64,000 nt of DNA from Paenibacillus sp. V4I7 (GCF_030817275.1 NZ_JAUSZD010000002.1:1612001-1676000); one strand, 5' to 3'. Counted from the stretch's first letter, positions 36,524 through 45,635 are shown. The notes: generated by a model from the sequence alone, not told the origin. Translations and numbers: made by a program.

Positions 36524-37723
36524 ATGGCGGAGCATCTAAATGTGGGACAAGACAATAAGCCGAATGTCAGATTTATCGTCATTACTGATACACATGTGGA
36601 AGATGATATAGAAAGCGTACATTCGCAAAATTTCATTCAGGCCTTACAGGATATCAGGACAATTTCGCCCGATAGTCAAGGCATTATGCATGTTGGTGAT
36701 ATGACGAACAATGGCAAGCAAGCAGAGTTTGAAACGATGACTCAAATTTTGAAGGATCATAGAGAGGGTCTGCCACCCATCTATTTTACTTATGGCAACC
36801 ATGATGTCCGTTGGGCGGACTTTGATAGTCAAATGTCTTATATTACGACAAATACGGGTATGGATAAAAAGTATTACGATTTTTGGATAAAGGACTATCA
36901 TTTTATTTTCCTAGGGACAGAGAAAGGGTTAAAGGACTTTTCGTATTTATCAGAGACGCAGCTTGAGTGGTTAGATCTAAAGCTATCGGAGCACGAAGAG
37001 GCTCACAAACCATCCTTTATTTTCATTCATCAGCCTTTGAAAAATACTGTTTCAGGGTCACAAAACAAATTCGGTTGGTATGGTATTCGACAGGACAGGG
37101 AGCTTAAAACTATACTAGCTAAGCATCCACAATCTATGTTATTTACTGGTCATTCCCATTGGGAACTGGGCTCCGCAGACACCATGTACAACGCAAAGTA
37201 TACAACTATGTTTAATGCAGCCTCCACAGCATACTTATGGACGGATGAGAATGTGGAGAAGGAAGGCTCCCAGGGATATTTCGTAGAGGTTTATGATCAT
37301 AAAGTAGTCGTAAAAGGAAGGGACTTTCTCGCTAAAACGTGGATTGAGGATGCTACTTTCTCAGTACCACTTCCTTCGTTAATTCCGGTAGTGGACCCTG
37401 AAGACGATCCCGATCTGACGCTCGGTAGCCCGACAATGCAGATAGACAAGGCCTTTTATCGGACAAGCGATTTAATTGAAGTTACTTACAAGGGGTCAGT
37501 GGGAGAAGATGCGTTCGGTATTTTCCCAAGAGGTGCTTTACCGAGTGAGACGCAGCCTATAACTCCCATAGCGCATATTAAAAGCAATTCAAATAGTCAG
37601 CCGGACGGTAGGATCATATTCACTGATCTGAATCTTCCATTTGGATCTTACGATATCATCTATTTGGGGGAAACGATGAATACTGAGCTGGTTCGAATAA
37701 CATTTGAGGTTAATGAGGATTAG
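36524..37723 (+). CDS. Calcineurin-like metallophosphoesterase with C-terminal beta domain
   Basis: A 399-residue protein whose first about 260 residues form a binuclear-metal phosphoesterase: ITDTHVED, HVGDMTNNG, YGNHDVRW, FIHQPL and FTGHSHWE supply the expected metal ligands. The pattern is closest to the CpdA/YkuE-like group acting on phosphodiesters or monoesters. The last about 110 residues look like a beta-sandwich. There is no signal peptide. It abuts the hybrid kinase gene with zero spacing, so translation is probably coupled and the activities may be linked. A kinase output through a phosphoesterase, such as cyclic nucleotide hydrolysis, is inference. A terminator follows. Confidence 0.88.
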   Translation: MAEHLNVGQDNKPNVRFIVITDTHVEDDIESVHSQNFIQALQDIRTISPDSQGIMHVGDMTNNGKQAEFETMTQILKDHREGLPPIYFTYGNHDVRWADFDSQMSYITTNTGMDKKYYDFWIKDYHFIFLGTEKGLKDFSYLSETQLEWLDLKLSEHEEAHKPSFIFIHQPLKNTVSGSQNKFGWYGIRQDRELKTILAKHPQSMLFTGHSHWELGSADTMYNAKYTTMFNAASTAYLWTDENVEKEGSQGYFVEVYDHKVVVKGRDFLAKTWIEDATFSVPLPSLIPVVDPEDDPDLTLGSPTMQIDKAFYRTSDLIEVTYKGSVGEDAFGIFPRGALPSETQPITPIAHIKSNSNSQPDGRIIFTDLNLPFGSYDIIYLGETMNTELVRITFEVNED

Positions 37724-37760
37724 ATGATGATTGCGTGCATGCTGAACAATTAAAGTACTA

Positions 37761-37791
37761 GGAATCCGGTCTGATGCCGGATTCCTTTTTT
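37761..37791 (+). terminator. Terminator after the kinase/phosphoesterase pair
   Basis: GGAATCCGG (37761-37769) pairs with CCGGATTCC (37777-37785) around seven bases and is followed by six Ts. Confidence 0.9.
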
Positions 37792-37801
37792 GTTATCTAC
37801 C

Positions 37802-38263
37802 TTATTCTAGCTCCGCAAGCAAGTTTGCCTCTTCAAGCGATGGGATAAGTAATTTTGTCTCGATTGGTGATGACATCACGATAAGAATCGTATACGTCCC
37901 ATACTTATCACATTGGTTGCCGAACTCTTCGAGAGACCGTGTGGAATCGGTCATTACTTTCAATAAGTAGTTATGTTCTCCGCTTATGCGGTTGCATTCG
38001 ACGACATCAGGTGATGAGCGGCAAAAGTCAAGGAATGCATGACAATCCCTCGTATGAAATAAGATGTAGGCCGCAGCTTGTTTCCCGATTTTCTCCGGAG
38101 AAATCAGGGTGCGATACTCCTTGATGATCCCTTTTTCCTCCATACGTCTTACTCTCTCCGTTACCGCGGGTTGTGATAACCCGACACACTTGCCTAGTTC
38201 CGTCATTGATATTCTCGCTTGGTTTTGAAGATAGTAAAGGATTTGCTTATCAACATGGTCCAT
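37802..38263 (-). CDS. Lrp/AsnC-family regulator
   Basis: The 153-residue protein has an N-terminal helix-turn-helix (DKQILYYLQNQARISMTELGKCVGLSQPAVTERVRRME, in parts) and the RAM effector domain after residue 60. It fits Lrp/AsnC feast-famine regulators that sense amino acids. It is divergent from a serine hydrolase/MFS pair with a 172-base AT-rich gap, so control of that pair is likely. The gap holds repeats of GCAAGT-like words but no palindrome I would call. Confidence 0.9.
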   Translation of the reverse strand: MDHVDKQILYYLQNQARISMTELGKCVGLSQPAVTERVRRMEEKGIIKEYRTLISPEKIGKQAAAYILFHTRDCHAFLDFCRSSPDVVECNRISGEHNYLLKVMTDSTRSLEEFGNQCDKYGTYTILIVMSSPIETKLLIPSLEEANLLAELE

Positions 38264-38435
38264 CCAAATCGACTCCTTTAAATTTAAGGAATTGTATAAA
38301 AACTAACTTGTTTTCATTCGTTATAGGGCAAGTTTAACTTGAATGCCTTATGTAAAGCAAGTCACTTAATTTATATAATTAACTCACAATAGTGAAGTGA
38401 TTAAATCTTTAACTATTCAGAGAGGATGAATACCA

Positions 38436-39614
38436 ATGAGTAAGTTGAATGCTAACAAAATGAATCCTGACCGATTACAAGCACACGTGGATGAAGTAAT
38501 CAATCGTACCCTTGCTGATAAACGGTTGGTTGGCGCTGTCATTAAAGTGGCGATAAACGGGGTACTGGTTTATAACCGCGCTGCCGGCTTCGCAGACCGT
38601 GAAAAGAACCGGACGATGCAAGAAAATGCCTTATTTAGGCTTGCTTCTGTAACTAAACCTATCGTTTCAACAGCTGCGATGATACTAGTTTCGCAAGGTC
38701 GCTTAGGACTTGACGACCGGGTTGATCGTTGGCTTCCAGAGTTTCGACCACGCTTAGAGAGCGGTGAAATCGCGACATTTACGATTCGGCAGTTGATGAC
38801 TCATACAGCGGGGCTGACTTACCGCTTTTTCCAGGAAGAGAATGGACCCTATCATCGCGCCGAGGTATCGGATGGTATGGATCAGGCCGGTATTACGTTG
38901 GAAGAAAACCTGCGTCGTATCGCCTCTGTTCCGCTCCTCTACACACCAGGCACTCAGTGGAAATATTCAATTGCCACTGATGTTCTCGGCGCCGTGATTG
39001 CGAAGGTTACAAATTCACCGCTTGGCGAAGCCATTCGTACGCTAGTGACAGCACCGCTTGGTATGGACGACACTGGGTTTACAGCAGTTGATCCAGAGCG
39101 ACTAGCGACGGCCTATGCCAATGCAGTTCCAGAGCCACGGCCTTTGAGTGATCCCGATAGCATTGATTTTATAGATGGGACGGCGGGCTTTCGGCTTGCC
39201 CCTGGCCGGGCACTTGACAGTACGGCCTATCACTCCGGTGGAGCTGGCATGGTCGGGAGCGCTGGCGACTTATTGCTGCTGCTGGAAGCACTACGCAAGG
39301 GCGGAGCGCCATTGCTGCCGGAGAGTGTGGTTCGCGAGATGACTACTAACCAACTCGGTGATTTGCCAATGGCCTATTGGCCAGGGCGAGGCTTTGGCCT
39401 AGGATTTACGCTGCTTAAGGATCCTATCACCGCAGAAACTCCGGAATCACCGGGAACCTGGCGTATGGGTGGTACCTATGGTCATTCCTGGTTCGTTGAT
39501 CCTGAGAAGCAACTAAGTGTCGTAGCGTTTACCAATACAGCTCTGGAAGGTATGTTAGGCCAGTTTACCGTTGATCTTTGTAAAGCCGTTTATGACGGGA
39601 TCAGTAACGAATGA
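38436..39614 (+). CDS. Serine beta-lactamase-like (class C fold) hydrolase
   Basis: A 392-residue protein of the beta-lactamase/esterase EstB-like family. LFRLASVTKPIVS gives the SxxK nucleophile, WKYSIATD provides the Tyr motif (YSI in place of YxN), and GHSWFVDP replaces the KTG box. There is no signal peptide, so a cytoplasmic esterase or peptidase is more likely than a beta-lactamase. AGAGGATG lies before the ATG at 38436. Its stop overlaps the start of an MFS transporter (ATGA at 39611), and it is divergent from an Lrp-type gene. The joint layout suggests processing and export of an amino-acid-related compound. Confidence 0.88.
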   Translation: MSKLNANKMNPDRLQAHVDEVINRTLADKRLVGAVIKVAINGVLVYNRAAGFADREKNRTMQENALFRLASVTKPIVSTAAMILVSQGRLGLDDRVDRWLPEFRPRLESGEIATFTIRQLMTHTAGLTYRFFQEENGPYHRAEVSDGMDQAGITLEENLRRIASVPLLYTPGTQWKYSIATDVLGAVIAKVTNSPLGEAIRTLVTAPLGMDDTGFTAVDPERLATAYANAVPEPRPLSDPDSIDFIDGTAGFRLAPGRALDSTAYHSGGAGMVGSAGDLLLLLEALRKGGAPLLPESVVREMTTNQLGDLPMAYWPGRGFGLGFTLLKDPITAETPESPGTWRMGGTYGHSWFVDPEKQLSVVAFTNTALEGMLGQFTVDLCKAVYDGISNE

Positions 39615-40798
39615 ATGAACTCAATAGAAGTCACATAAACCCCATATTCTTTATCGCTCTTGGCTTATTCGGCGTGTATACCATTGAGTTTGGCGTTGTC
39701 GGCATACTTCCAACTATTATGGAAAGATACAACGTCAGTACGTCTCAAGCCGGTATGCTCGTTGGTGTATTTGCGCTTGTCATAGCACTATGTGGTCCCT
39801 TTATGGTACTGCTGCTTTCTAAATATAATCGTAAAAACGTAATGATAGTGTCTTTACTCATTTTTGCTGGAAGTAGTTTATTATCAGCCTATGCTCCAAA
39901 TTTTAATGTGCTGCTGGCGCTTCGTATTATCCCGGCATTGTTCCATCCCGTATATTTTTCCTTTGCCTTTGCGGCTGCAGTTTCACTCTATCCTAAGGAG
40001 AAATCCACTCAGGCTTCTGCCAAAGCATTTGTTGGTACTAGCATGGGTATGGTACTTGGAATTCCGATTACAACCTATCTCGTAGATCAATTCTCATTTG
40101 AGGCTGCCTTTATATTTTGCGCCATTGTAAACACTGCTGCTTGTGTAGGGATCGCCATCATGCTTCCGAAATCGTCCAAAGCTGAGAAAGTCTCTTACGG
40201 GGAACAGCTCGATATATTGCGTAAAGTCCCTCTTTGGATCAACATAGGAGCTGCAACATTCCTATTTGCCGCTATGTTTTCGGTCTATAGCTATGCTGCC
40301 GAATACTTGGAACAAGTAATGGGGGTGAGTGGGACAATCGTTAGTGTCATGCTTGTCATTTTCGGTGTTGGGGGAGTGGCCGGCAACTTATTGGCAGGGA
40401 GACTGATTGGAAAAAACATGGTCAGAACGACTGTTTTCCATCCGATCGTATTAGCTATTTCTTTCTTAATTCTTTATATGGGGGGAAAATCCATTATTGC
40501 TAACATTGTCATTATGGTTTTATGGGGGGCCGCTCATACCAGTGGCCTCATCGTAACCCAGATATGGTTAACCTCTGAAGCTCCGGAAGCTCCTGAATTT
40601 GCCACGGGGTTATATATTTCCTTCATCAATCTGGGTGTGTCCATCGGTTCGTTAGCAGGTGGGTGGTTTATTACCAATTCAGGCATGAAAGGGACGATAT
40701 GGAGTGGCTTATTTTTTATTATGTTGGCACTTCTATGTATTGGATCTAAAGTCTTTTACTTTAACCGAAAAGGATTACAGGTAAATCGGCTAAATTAA
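39611..40798 (+). CDS. MFS transporter, DHA1 (arabinose/drug efflux-like)
   Basis: A 395-residue protein with 12 membrane segments. The N-terminal FIALGLFGVYTIEFGVVGILPTI and loop LLLSKYNRKNVM, with helix-5 GTSMGMVLGIPITTYL, place it in the AraJ/Bcr-like DHA1 exporters. The start codon overlaps the hydrolase stop, so the two are translationally coupled. The substrate is probably related to that of the hydrolase. After its stop (40799-41010) I see no gene. Confidence 0.88.
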   Translation: MNELNRSHINPIFFIALGLFGVYTIEFGVVGILPTIMERYNVSTSQAGMLVGVFALVIALCGPFMVLLLSKYNRKNVMIVSLLIFAGSSLLSAYAPNFNVLLALRIIPALFHPVYFSFAFAAAVSLYPKEKSTQASAKAFVGTSMGMVLGIPITTYLVDQFSFEAAFIFCAIVNTAACVGIAIMLPKSSKAEKVSYGEQLDILRKVPLWINIGAATFLFAAMFSVYSYAAEYLEQVMGVSGTIVSVMLVIFGVGGVAGNLLAGRLIGKNMVRTTVFHPIVLAISFLILYMGGKSIIANIVIMVLWGAAHTSGLIVTQIWLTSEAPEAPEFATGLYISFINLGVSIGSLAGGWFITNSGMKGTIWSGLFFIMLALLCIGSKVFYFNRKGLQVNRLN

Positions 40799-41010
40799 TA
40801 AATGTTTCAAGCAGATCTTGAGCATTTCCTTCATTGACTATGTGATTCACCGCAGAATCAAATAGGCCGAACGTCTCCTTTTGACCGAAGATTGGCATAG
40901 GCCCAATGATCACAACAGAATAGCATCATAATGGAGTAGAATCGGATATGGGCAGCCTGTTTCTTTACTGCTACTATAGGAGAAGAGATTAATACGAAGG
41001 AGCTCAAACA

Positions 41011-42654
41011 ATGTCACCTGACTTTCCGACAAAAGGATCACATGGCGTACGATTTGTTTATTACACAGATATTGAAGTGGATAGTGTCGCTTTAGCAGGG
41101 ACCTTTAATAACTGGAACGGCGATAGAAACTATATGAACAAAAGGGAAGATGCGAAAGGTTGGGAGATTGAATTAGCGATACATAAGGGGAGACATCTTT
41201 ATAAATTTGTTGTGAATGGGGATGCATGGATTTTGGACCCATTGAATCCGAGTGTGTCGGAAGATGGGCAAAATAACTCCGCTATTACGGTTACCGAACA
41301 GGGAGAAGTATGGATCAGAACCTCGGAGGTTTCAAAAGAACAACCTGGATATATGTATGAAAACTTTACGGCTATTCAAAGTCCAGAATGGATAAAAAAA
41401 TCGGTGATTTATGAACTTCATCTCAGGGCGTTTACCGAAAATGGTTTTAATGGACTAACAGAGAAGATCGATTATTTTAAAAAAATGGGGATAAATACAC
41501 TATGGCTGATGCCTTTCAACGAAGTTGGACAGGAAGGAAGATTAGGTAAGTATGGCGACCCCTATGCGGTAAAAGATTTTTATTCCATTGACCCCAGCTT
41601 CGGAACCAAAGAGGATCTACTTTCATTTATTCGAAAAGCGCATGACAATGGGATCAAAGTCATTATGGATTGGGTGTTGAACCGCACAAGTGTGGATCAC
41701 ATTATGACAAGAAGCCATCCGGAATTTTTTACTCGAAATGAACAAGGTGAGATCTATTATGATGTGCCTAATCGGGCCTATTTCGCCGGGCTAGAATTTA
41801 GTAACCGCGAGATGAGGGAATATGTCATTGAGGCTATGAAATATTGGATCATCCAGTTTGATTTTGACGGTATTCGATTGGACGATTCGGACCTTACTCC
41901 TTTTGATTTTCTCTCTGAAATTAAGCATGCGCTGCAAGAAGTAAAAGCTGATCTCACCCTGATCTCACAGTCCTACGATGAGTATCATCATATTGAATCT
42001 TGTGACTTGACTTATGACGGCAATCCCCGCATTCTGATACGCGATTTGGTTGACGGAACGATCACAGAGAGCGATTTTATAGCGGTTTATAACTCCTATA
42101 AGTACAGTTTTCCTAGGAATGCGCTAAGAATGAGTTGGCTGGAGGAAAAAGAACGGTCAAGAGCATGTGACTATTTTGGCGAAAAACTTGCCAAAGCTGC
42201 AGCTTCTATCTTGTTGACGCTTGAAGGTGTTCCATGCATTATGATGGGGCAGGAATTTAACGAGAGTACGTTGGAAACATGGGCATCCTTATTCGATGAA
42301 TACAAGCTGAACTGGAATCAATTCGATACGGATATGTTCGAACACTATAAATTTCTGATTCAACTTCGGACGAACAATCCAGCATTTTGGATGGGAGAAT
42401 TAACGTTCATTCGCAATTCAGAAGAGTTGGTTTTATCTTACTCGAGGCATTACGAGGATAGTAAATATTTAATCGTAGTTAATTTGTCAAAGGATGCTTT
42501 GTTTGTTCAATTTGACCAAGACGCGTTAGCAGGCGACGTTATCAATGACAGTAAAAATGTGATCTATCGAACCGGAAGAGACGACCATCGCTCTGAGAAA
42601 GATTCATCCAGTCTATGGATCGATAGCTATGAAACCATCATATATAAATTATAA
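41011..42654 (+). CDS. GH13-like protein with CBM48-type N-terminus and altered catalytic motifs
   Basis: Of 547 residues, 1-95 are an isoamylase/CBM48-type glycogen-binding domain (VALAGTFNNWNGDRNYM, LYKFVVNGDAWILDP). From about 115 there is an alpha-amylase barrel with GINTLWLMPFNEVG. The four signature regions are degenerate. Region I reads DWVLNRTS (expected NH is NR, Arg225). Region II keeps GIRLD with nucleophile Asp291. Region III has Gln320 where the acid/base Glu is expected (LISQSYD against LIGEVWD). Region IV reads LEEKERSRA where LENHDxPRA is expected, so the stabilising Asp becomes Glu381 and its His becomes Lys380. It may be a carbohydrate-binding pseudoenzyme or have unusual chemistry. 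There is no signal peptide. A K+-channel-like gene follows 40 bases later. Confidence 0.85.
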   Translation: MSPDFPTKGSHGVRFVYYTDIEVDSVALAGTFNNWNGDRNYMNKREDAKGWEIELAIHKGRHLYKFVVNGDAWILDPLNPSVSEDGQNNSAITVTEQGEVWIRTSEVSKEQPGYMYENFTAIQSPEWIKKSVIYELHLRAFTENGFNGLTEKIDYFKKMGINTLWLMPFNEVGQEGRLGKYGDPYAVKDFYSIDPSFGTKEDLLSFIRKAHDNGIKVIMDWVLNRTSVDHIMTRSHPEFFTRNEQGEIYYDVPNRAYFAGLEFSNREMREYVIEAMKYWIIQFDFDGIRLDDSDLTPFDFLSEIKHALQEVKADLTLISQSYDEYHHIESCDLTYDGNPRILIRDLVDGTITESDFIAVYNSYKYSFPRNALRMSWLEEKERSRACDYFGEKLAKAAASILLTLEGVPCIMMGQEFNESTLETWASLFDEYKLNWNQFDTDMFEHYKFLIQLRTNNPAFWMGELTFIRNSEELVLSYSRHYEDSKYLIVVNLSKDALFVQFDQDALAGDVINDSKNVIYRTGRDDHRSEKDSSSLWIDSYETIIYKL

Positions 42655-42694
42655 AAAACTATATGTCATAATCAATCGAAGGGAATAACTCGTA

Positions 42695-43021
42695 ATGATA
42701 TCATTTTTGCTGACCTTGAAACGTTTGATTAGCGGATTATGGAGAGCTTTCAAACTGAAAAACTTCCAAGCTCTTTTCATATTGGTTATTTTCATGCTAT
42801 TGTCCGGAACCATTTTCTATGTAAGGCAGGAAGGGCTCACCGTGATCAATGCGTTGTACTTTTGCGTCACTACGCTCAGTACGGTTGGACATCCGAGTTT
42901 TGAGCCCCAGACGACGTTGGGAAAAGTTTTTACTATGATTTATATTATCGTTGGCACCGGATTGTTTGTAGGCATGATTGGACATATTGCTTACGCGTTG
43001 ATAAAGCAACCAGAAAACTAA
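42695..43021 (+). CDS. Two-helix potassium-channel-like membrane protein
   Basis: A 108-residue protein with a first helix (ALFILVIFMLLSGTIFYV), a pore-loop region YFCVTTLSTVGHPSFEP, and a second helix (MIYIIVGTGLFVGMIGHIAYAL). This is the minimal K+ channel plan. The selectivity filter is TVGHP instead of TVGYG, so selectivity may differ or the protein may not conduct K+ normally. There is no cytosolic RCK domain. A GAAGGGAAT site precedes the ATG, 40 bases after the GH13-like gene, so the two could be co-transcribed. A bidirectional terminator follows. Confidence 0.8.
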   Translation: MISFLLTLKRLISGLWRAFKLKNFQALFILVIFMLLSGTIFYVRQEGLTVINALYFCVTTLSTVGHPSFEPQTTLGKVFTMIYIIVGTGLFVGMIGHIAYALIKQPEN

Positions 43022-43030
43022 GATTACCGA

Positions 43031-43063
43031 AAAGCCCTCTTGAACACCTACAAAGAGGGCTTT
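43031..43063. terminator. Bidirectional terminator
   Basis: AAAGCCCTCTT (43031-43041) pairs with AAGAGGGCTTT (43053-43063), with A/T flanks on both sides. It separates the convergent channel and DUF3231 genes. Confidence 0.88.
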
Positions 43064-43079
43064 AATAATAAGTGGGAAA

Positions 43080-44084
43080 TTATTGCTTTTTAGCAATTTC
43101 TTTTCTGTTAGGTGCAATGGGTGGTTGTTCTAACCATTTATTTTTTATCATGAGATCAAACCAATTTTTTGATACAGTTAGATCTTTGAGAATGATTCGC
43201 TCATAATCAAGAATTAAATCAGACCTCATAGAACCCGCTAGTCCTAATCCATAATAGGATTGTGAAGTCAGAAACAAAAAACCAGTGTGATACATAATAA
43301 GTTTATCGGAAAATGGTGAATCTGTAGATTCCGTTATTTCCGTTTCCCATGACATTGGAACAGGTAAATTATCATCTTTTAGTTTTTTACTTAGCAATTG
43401 AATGTGGTCATTTGACGTTTGAACGGCATCTGTTAGAAATTTTCTTATTTCTTTGCTTCCGGCAATTTGACTAAATGCAATTCCAAGTGTTTTTGCCATA
43501 ATACTTTTCTTTAAGTTAAGGGATATATTACCTATTTCTATGGCTGAAAGAGGACGTTTATCTCCCCAAAAACCATCGAGGTATTTTTTGCTATCAATAA
43601 ACTCTGGGTTTGCACGGGGGAAAAAATAAGGGTCTCTTTGAAAATGTCCCTTTTCAAGTAATAAATCAACAGTACGATTGTACATATTTTTTCCGTCTGT
43701 TAAACAGGAATCAAAAAAATCTCTTAGATCTTTTCTGACAGATGTAGTTAACGAATAAAGGTGACCGTTTAAACCATGTATGGTCATGAGATACAAATAA
43801 TCTAAACAGAAAATATCTGAAAATAATCTTTTTATATTGGAATTGATATCTCCATCTGTAAACCCTACGGGTAGTGGAAATCCATCATTAAGAATAAATG
43901 TGGAGACCTGCTGCATTTGATTCTCAGTTATTTTTATTGCATCGTTAAAAACCTCTTTGATGGACTTATCTTCTATAATGGAAAGCATATATTTAATTAC
44001 ACAATTTACCATTGTGCCATTTACGTATTGCCCCCACAATGCTCCGATTTCCGTCGATGTTAGTTTTAATTGAGTTGTATTCAT
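43080..44084 (-). CDS. DUF3231 protein with two tandem domains
   Basis: A 334-residue soluble helical protein made of two DUF3231 copies. The first starts LTSTEIGALWGQYVNGTMVN and the second LSAIEIGNISLNLKKSIMAK, each ending near LPVP/FPLPVGF. DUF3231 proteins are widespread in spore formers and are often annotated as spore-coat-related, but no activity is established to my knowledge. Its helical bundles recall ferritin-like folds. I choose ATG 44084 because GAGGTGAC lies just upstream. It is convergent with the channel gene. Confidence 0.85.
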   Translation of the reverse strand: MNTTQLKLTSTEIGALWGQYVNGTMVNCVIKYMLSIIEDKSIKEVFNDAIKITENQMQQVSTFILNDGFPLPVGFTDGDINSNIKRLFSDIFCLDYLYLMTIHGLNGHLYSLTTSVRKDLRDFFDSCLTDGKNMYNRTVDLLLEKGHFQRDPYFFPRANPEFIDSKKYLDGFWGDKRPLSAIEIGNISLNLKKSIMAKTLGIAFSQIAGSKEIRKFLTDAVQTSNDHIQLLSKKLKDDNLPVPMSWETEITESTDSPFSDKLIMYHTGFLFLTSQSYYGLGLAGSMRSDLILDYERIILKDLTVSKNWFDLMIKNKWLEQPPIAPNRKEIAKKQ

Positions 44085-44468
44085 CTCTTTGTCACCTCTA
44101 AAAATTAGATTGTCCAATTAGAGAAGATTTATCATTTATCCCCATAGGATTAACATATCGATCAATCCATCGTCCGACGAAACGTGTCAAGTCTAACAGC
44201 AGCGTAGTTGCATTGGTTATCGTTATGAGAGCACCCAGAATATCGAAACCGAAATGCAGTCATCTACTACCATCCTGTCTAACTAGAGATGTGTTTTAGC
44301 TATCCCCTATTATACAAATGTCACTCAAACATAAAAAGAGCGGCCCGCGGCTGCTCTTTTTTGTTTCTTTGGTTAGCTGACTATTCCTTACATGCATAAT
44401 AGAAAGTTCTTTTATCCACACTAGAAGGTATGAAGGAAAAAGCAAAAAAGTGAGGGGGAAAGTTCTAA
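44085..44468. other. Gap with an orphan terminator
   Basis: These 384 bases hold no convincing gene. A minus-strand frame from about 44250 to 44105 reads as possible protein (FDILGALITITNATTLLLD, then FVGRWIDRYVNPMGI) without a start codon, perhaps a remnant. A plus-strand terminator lies at 44334-44362 although no intact plus-strand gene precedes it. AGTGAGGGGG (44450-44459) is the ribosome site of the next gene. Confidence 0.45.
44334..44362 (+). terminator. Orphan terminator hairpin
   Basis: AAAAGAGC pairs with GCTCTTTT around GGCCCGCG-rich loop sequence, followed by Ts. The upstream gene it once served is not recognisable. Confidence 0.65.
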
Positions 44469-45050
44469 ATGGAAAAGATTTTATTACGAATTTTATTTGC
44501 ATCATCAGTAGCAGCTGCCCCATTTATTATGAAACGAAATAACCTGCTGATGTATATGACCGTATTCTTTGCAAAATGTGTTTTATCAAGCTCGCTAGAT
44601 TCAATCTTTATTAAAAAAGGGAATATATCGTACCCCGTTCGACCTTTTGCTAAAATATTTGAAACGAATATTCTGTACGACTTATTATTCTATCCGCTTT
44701 TAAGTGTACTATGGGTAAGATGGTCTTATCAAAGTAAACCACTTGAACTCATCACGAGAAGTCTAGTATTTAGTGGACCAATGACTTTGCTTCAATGGTT
44801 TTTAGAGAGGAAAACCGATTTGTTTAGATGGAAATCCTGGTCCGCTCTTCATACGTTTGCGTCCATTAACTTTACTTTGTTTACGATAAGAGGGTTTGTG
44901 GGTTTATTAAGAAGGATAACGCCTGAGATAAATGTTAGAGGAGGAAATTTCGTAGAGGAACGAGCCAATAGCAAGATGCTTTCACCTGAGTTCATAGCAA
45001 GTACGGCAAATCACCGACTGCCAAATGACAACTATGCACAAATCCAATAA
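44469..45050 (+). CDS. CBO0543-family membrane protein
   Basis: A 193-residue protein with about five hydrophobic segments and the pattern LLMYMTVFFAKCVLSSSLDS, ISYPVRPF, LLFYPLLSVLWVRW and TLLQWFLERKTDLFRW, as in the CBO0543 family of spore-forming Firmicutes. Function is unknown. The C-terminal 50 residues are polar. GAGGGGG precedes the ATG. The next gene starts 26 bases before its stop. Confidence 0.8.
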   Translation: MEKILLRILFASSVAAAPFIMKRNNLLMYMTVFFAKCVLSSSLDSIFIKKGNISYPVRPFAKIFETNILYDLLFYPLLSVLWVRWSYQSKPLELITRSLVFSGPMTLLQWFLERKTDLFRWKSWSALHTFASINFTLFTIRGFVGLLRRITPEINVRGGNFVEERANSKMLSPEFIASTANHRLPNDNYAQIQ

Positions 45051-45498
45051 AATTGAGAAATTATTATGGGCCATCGCACTCCCTGGGTTTGGTCAGTTTT
45101 TAAACGGGAAATATATAAAAGGTATCACGTTGATTATATTGGAATTTATCGTGAATTACATGTCAGAGCTCAATCAAATTATTATCGACAGTTTCAAGGG
45201 TAACATTCAAGATGCCATCCAGCAAACCAATTATCATTGGCTCATGTTTTACCCTTGTCTCTACATGTTTGGTATTTGGGATGCTTATAAAGACGGGGGA
45301 GATACGGCAGAGTATGCTTATGTTCCTTTTGTATTAGGCGCTTTCCTAGGGACGGTAGGAATCATCTATTCGGATGTGTTTCAACCTTTCGGCATTCTTT
45401 TGGGTCCAGTTTGGCTGCCTATGCTATTTTCATTTGTTGGTATTGCTATAGGCGTTGTTATATTTCAATTTTTAAAACGACGCCACTCGATGCTATAA
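45025..45498 (+). CDS. Small integral membrane protein, TM2-like start
   Basis: A 157-residue protein with four hydrophobic stretches. It opens with a TM2/DUF-type pattern (ALPGFGQFLNGKYIKGITLI) that is common in small membrane proteins of Bacillales. It overlaps the end of the CBO0543 gene by 26 bases (or 17 if started at ATG 45034), so it is probably translated from the same message. No enzymatic motif is seen. A terminator follows. Confidence 0.7.
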   Translation: MTTMHKSNKIEKLLWAIALPGFGQFLNGKYIKGITLIILEFIVNYMSELNQIIIDSFKGNIQDAIQQTNYHWLMFYPCLYMFGIWDAYKDGGDTAEYAYVPFVLGAFLGTVGIIYSDVFQPFGILLGPVWLPMLFSFVGIAIGVVIFQFLKRRHSML

Positions 45499-45500
45499 AG

Positions 45501-45547
45501 GGTCTCTCTGTCAGATGTATAAGACAGTTAGAGATTCTTTTTTTATA
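45501..45547 (+). terminator. Terminator after the membrane protein pair
   Basis: CTCTCTGTC pairs with GACAGTTAGAG (small bulge) around AGATGTATAA, then TTCTTTTTTT. Confidence 0.75.
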
Positions 45548-45635
45548 AAATCAACTTATGTCAGTGGCTAATCGTCGCGAAAAAGGATTGCCAGTTAAAC
45601 TGTAACATGTTATTATACACTTTATTAGAATATGA

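Noticed and set aside
38264..38435. Lrp operator between the regulator and the hydrolase gene
   Set aside because: The gap is AT-rich with repeated GCAAGT-like words, but no clear 15-bp palindrome could be defined by eye.
44105..44250. Minus-strand protein-like stretch in the gap before the CBO0543 gene
   Set aside because: No start codon or ribosome site and no recognised family. At most a remnant.
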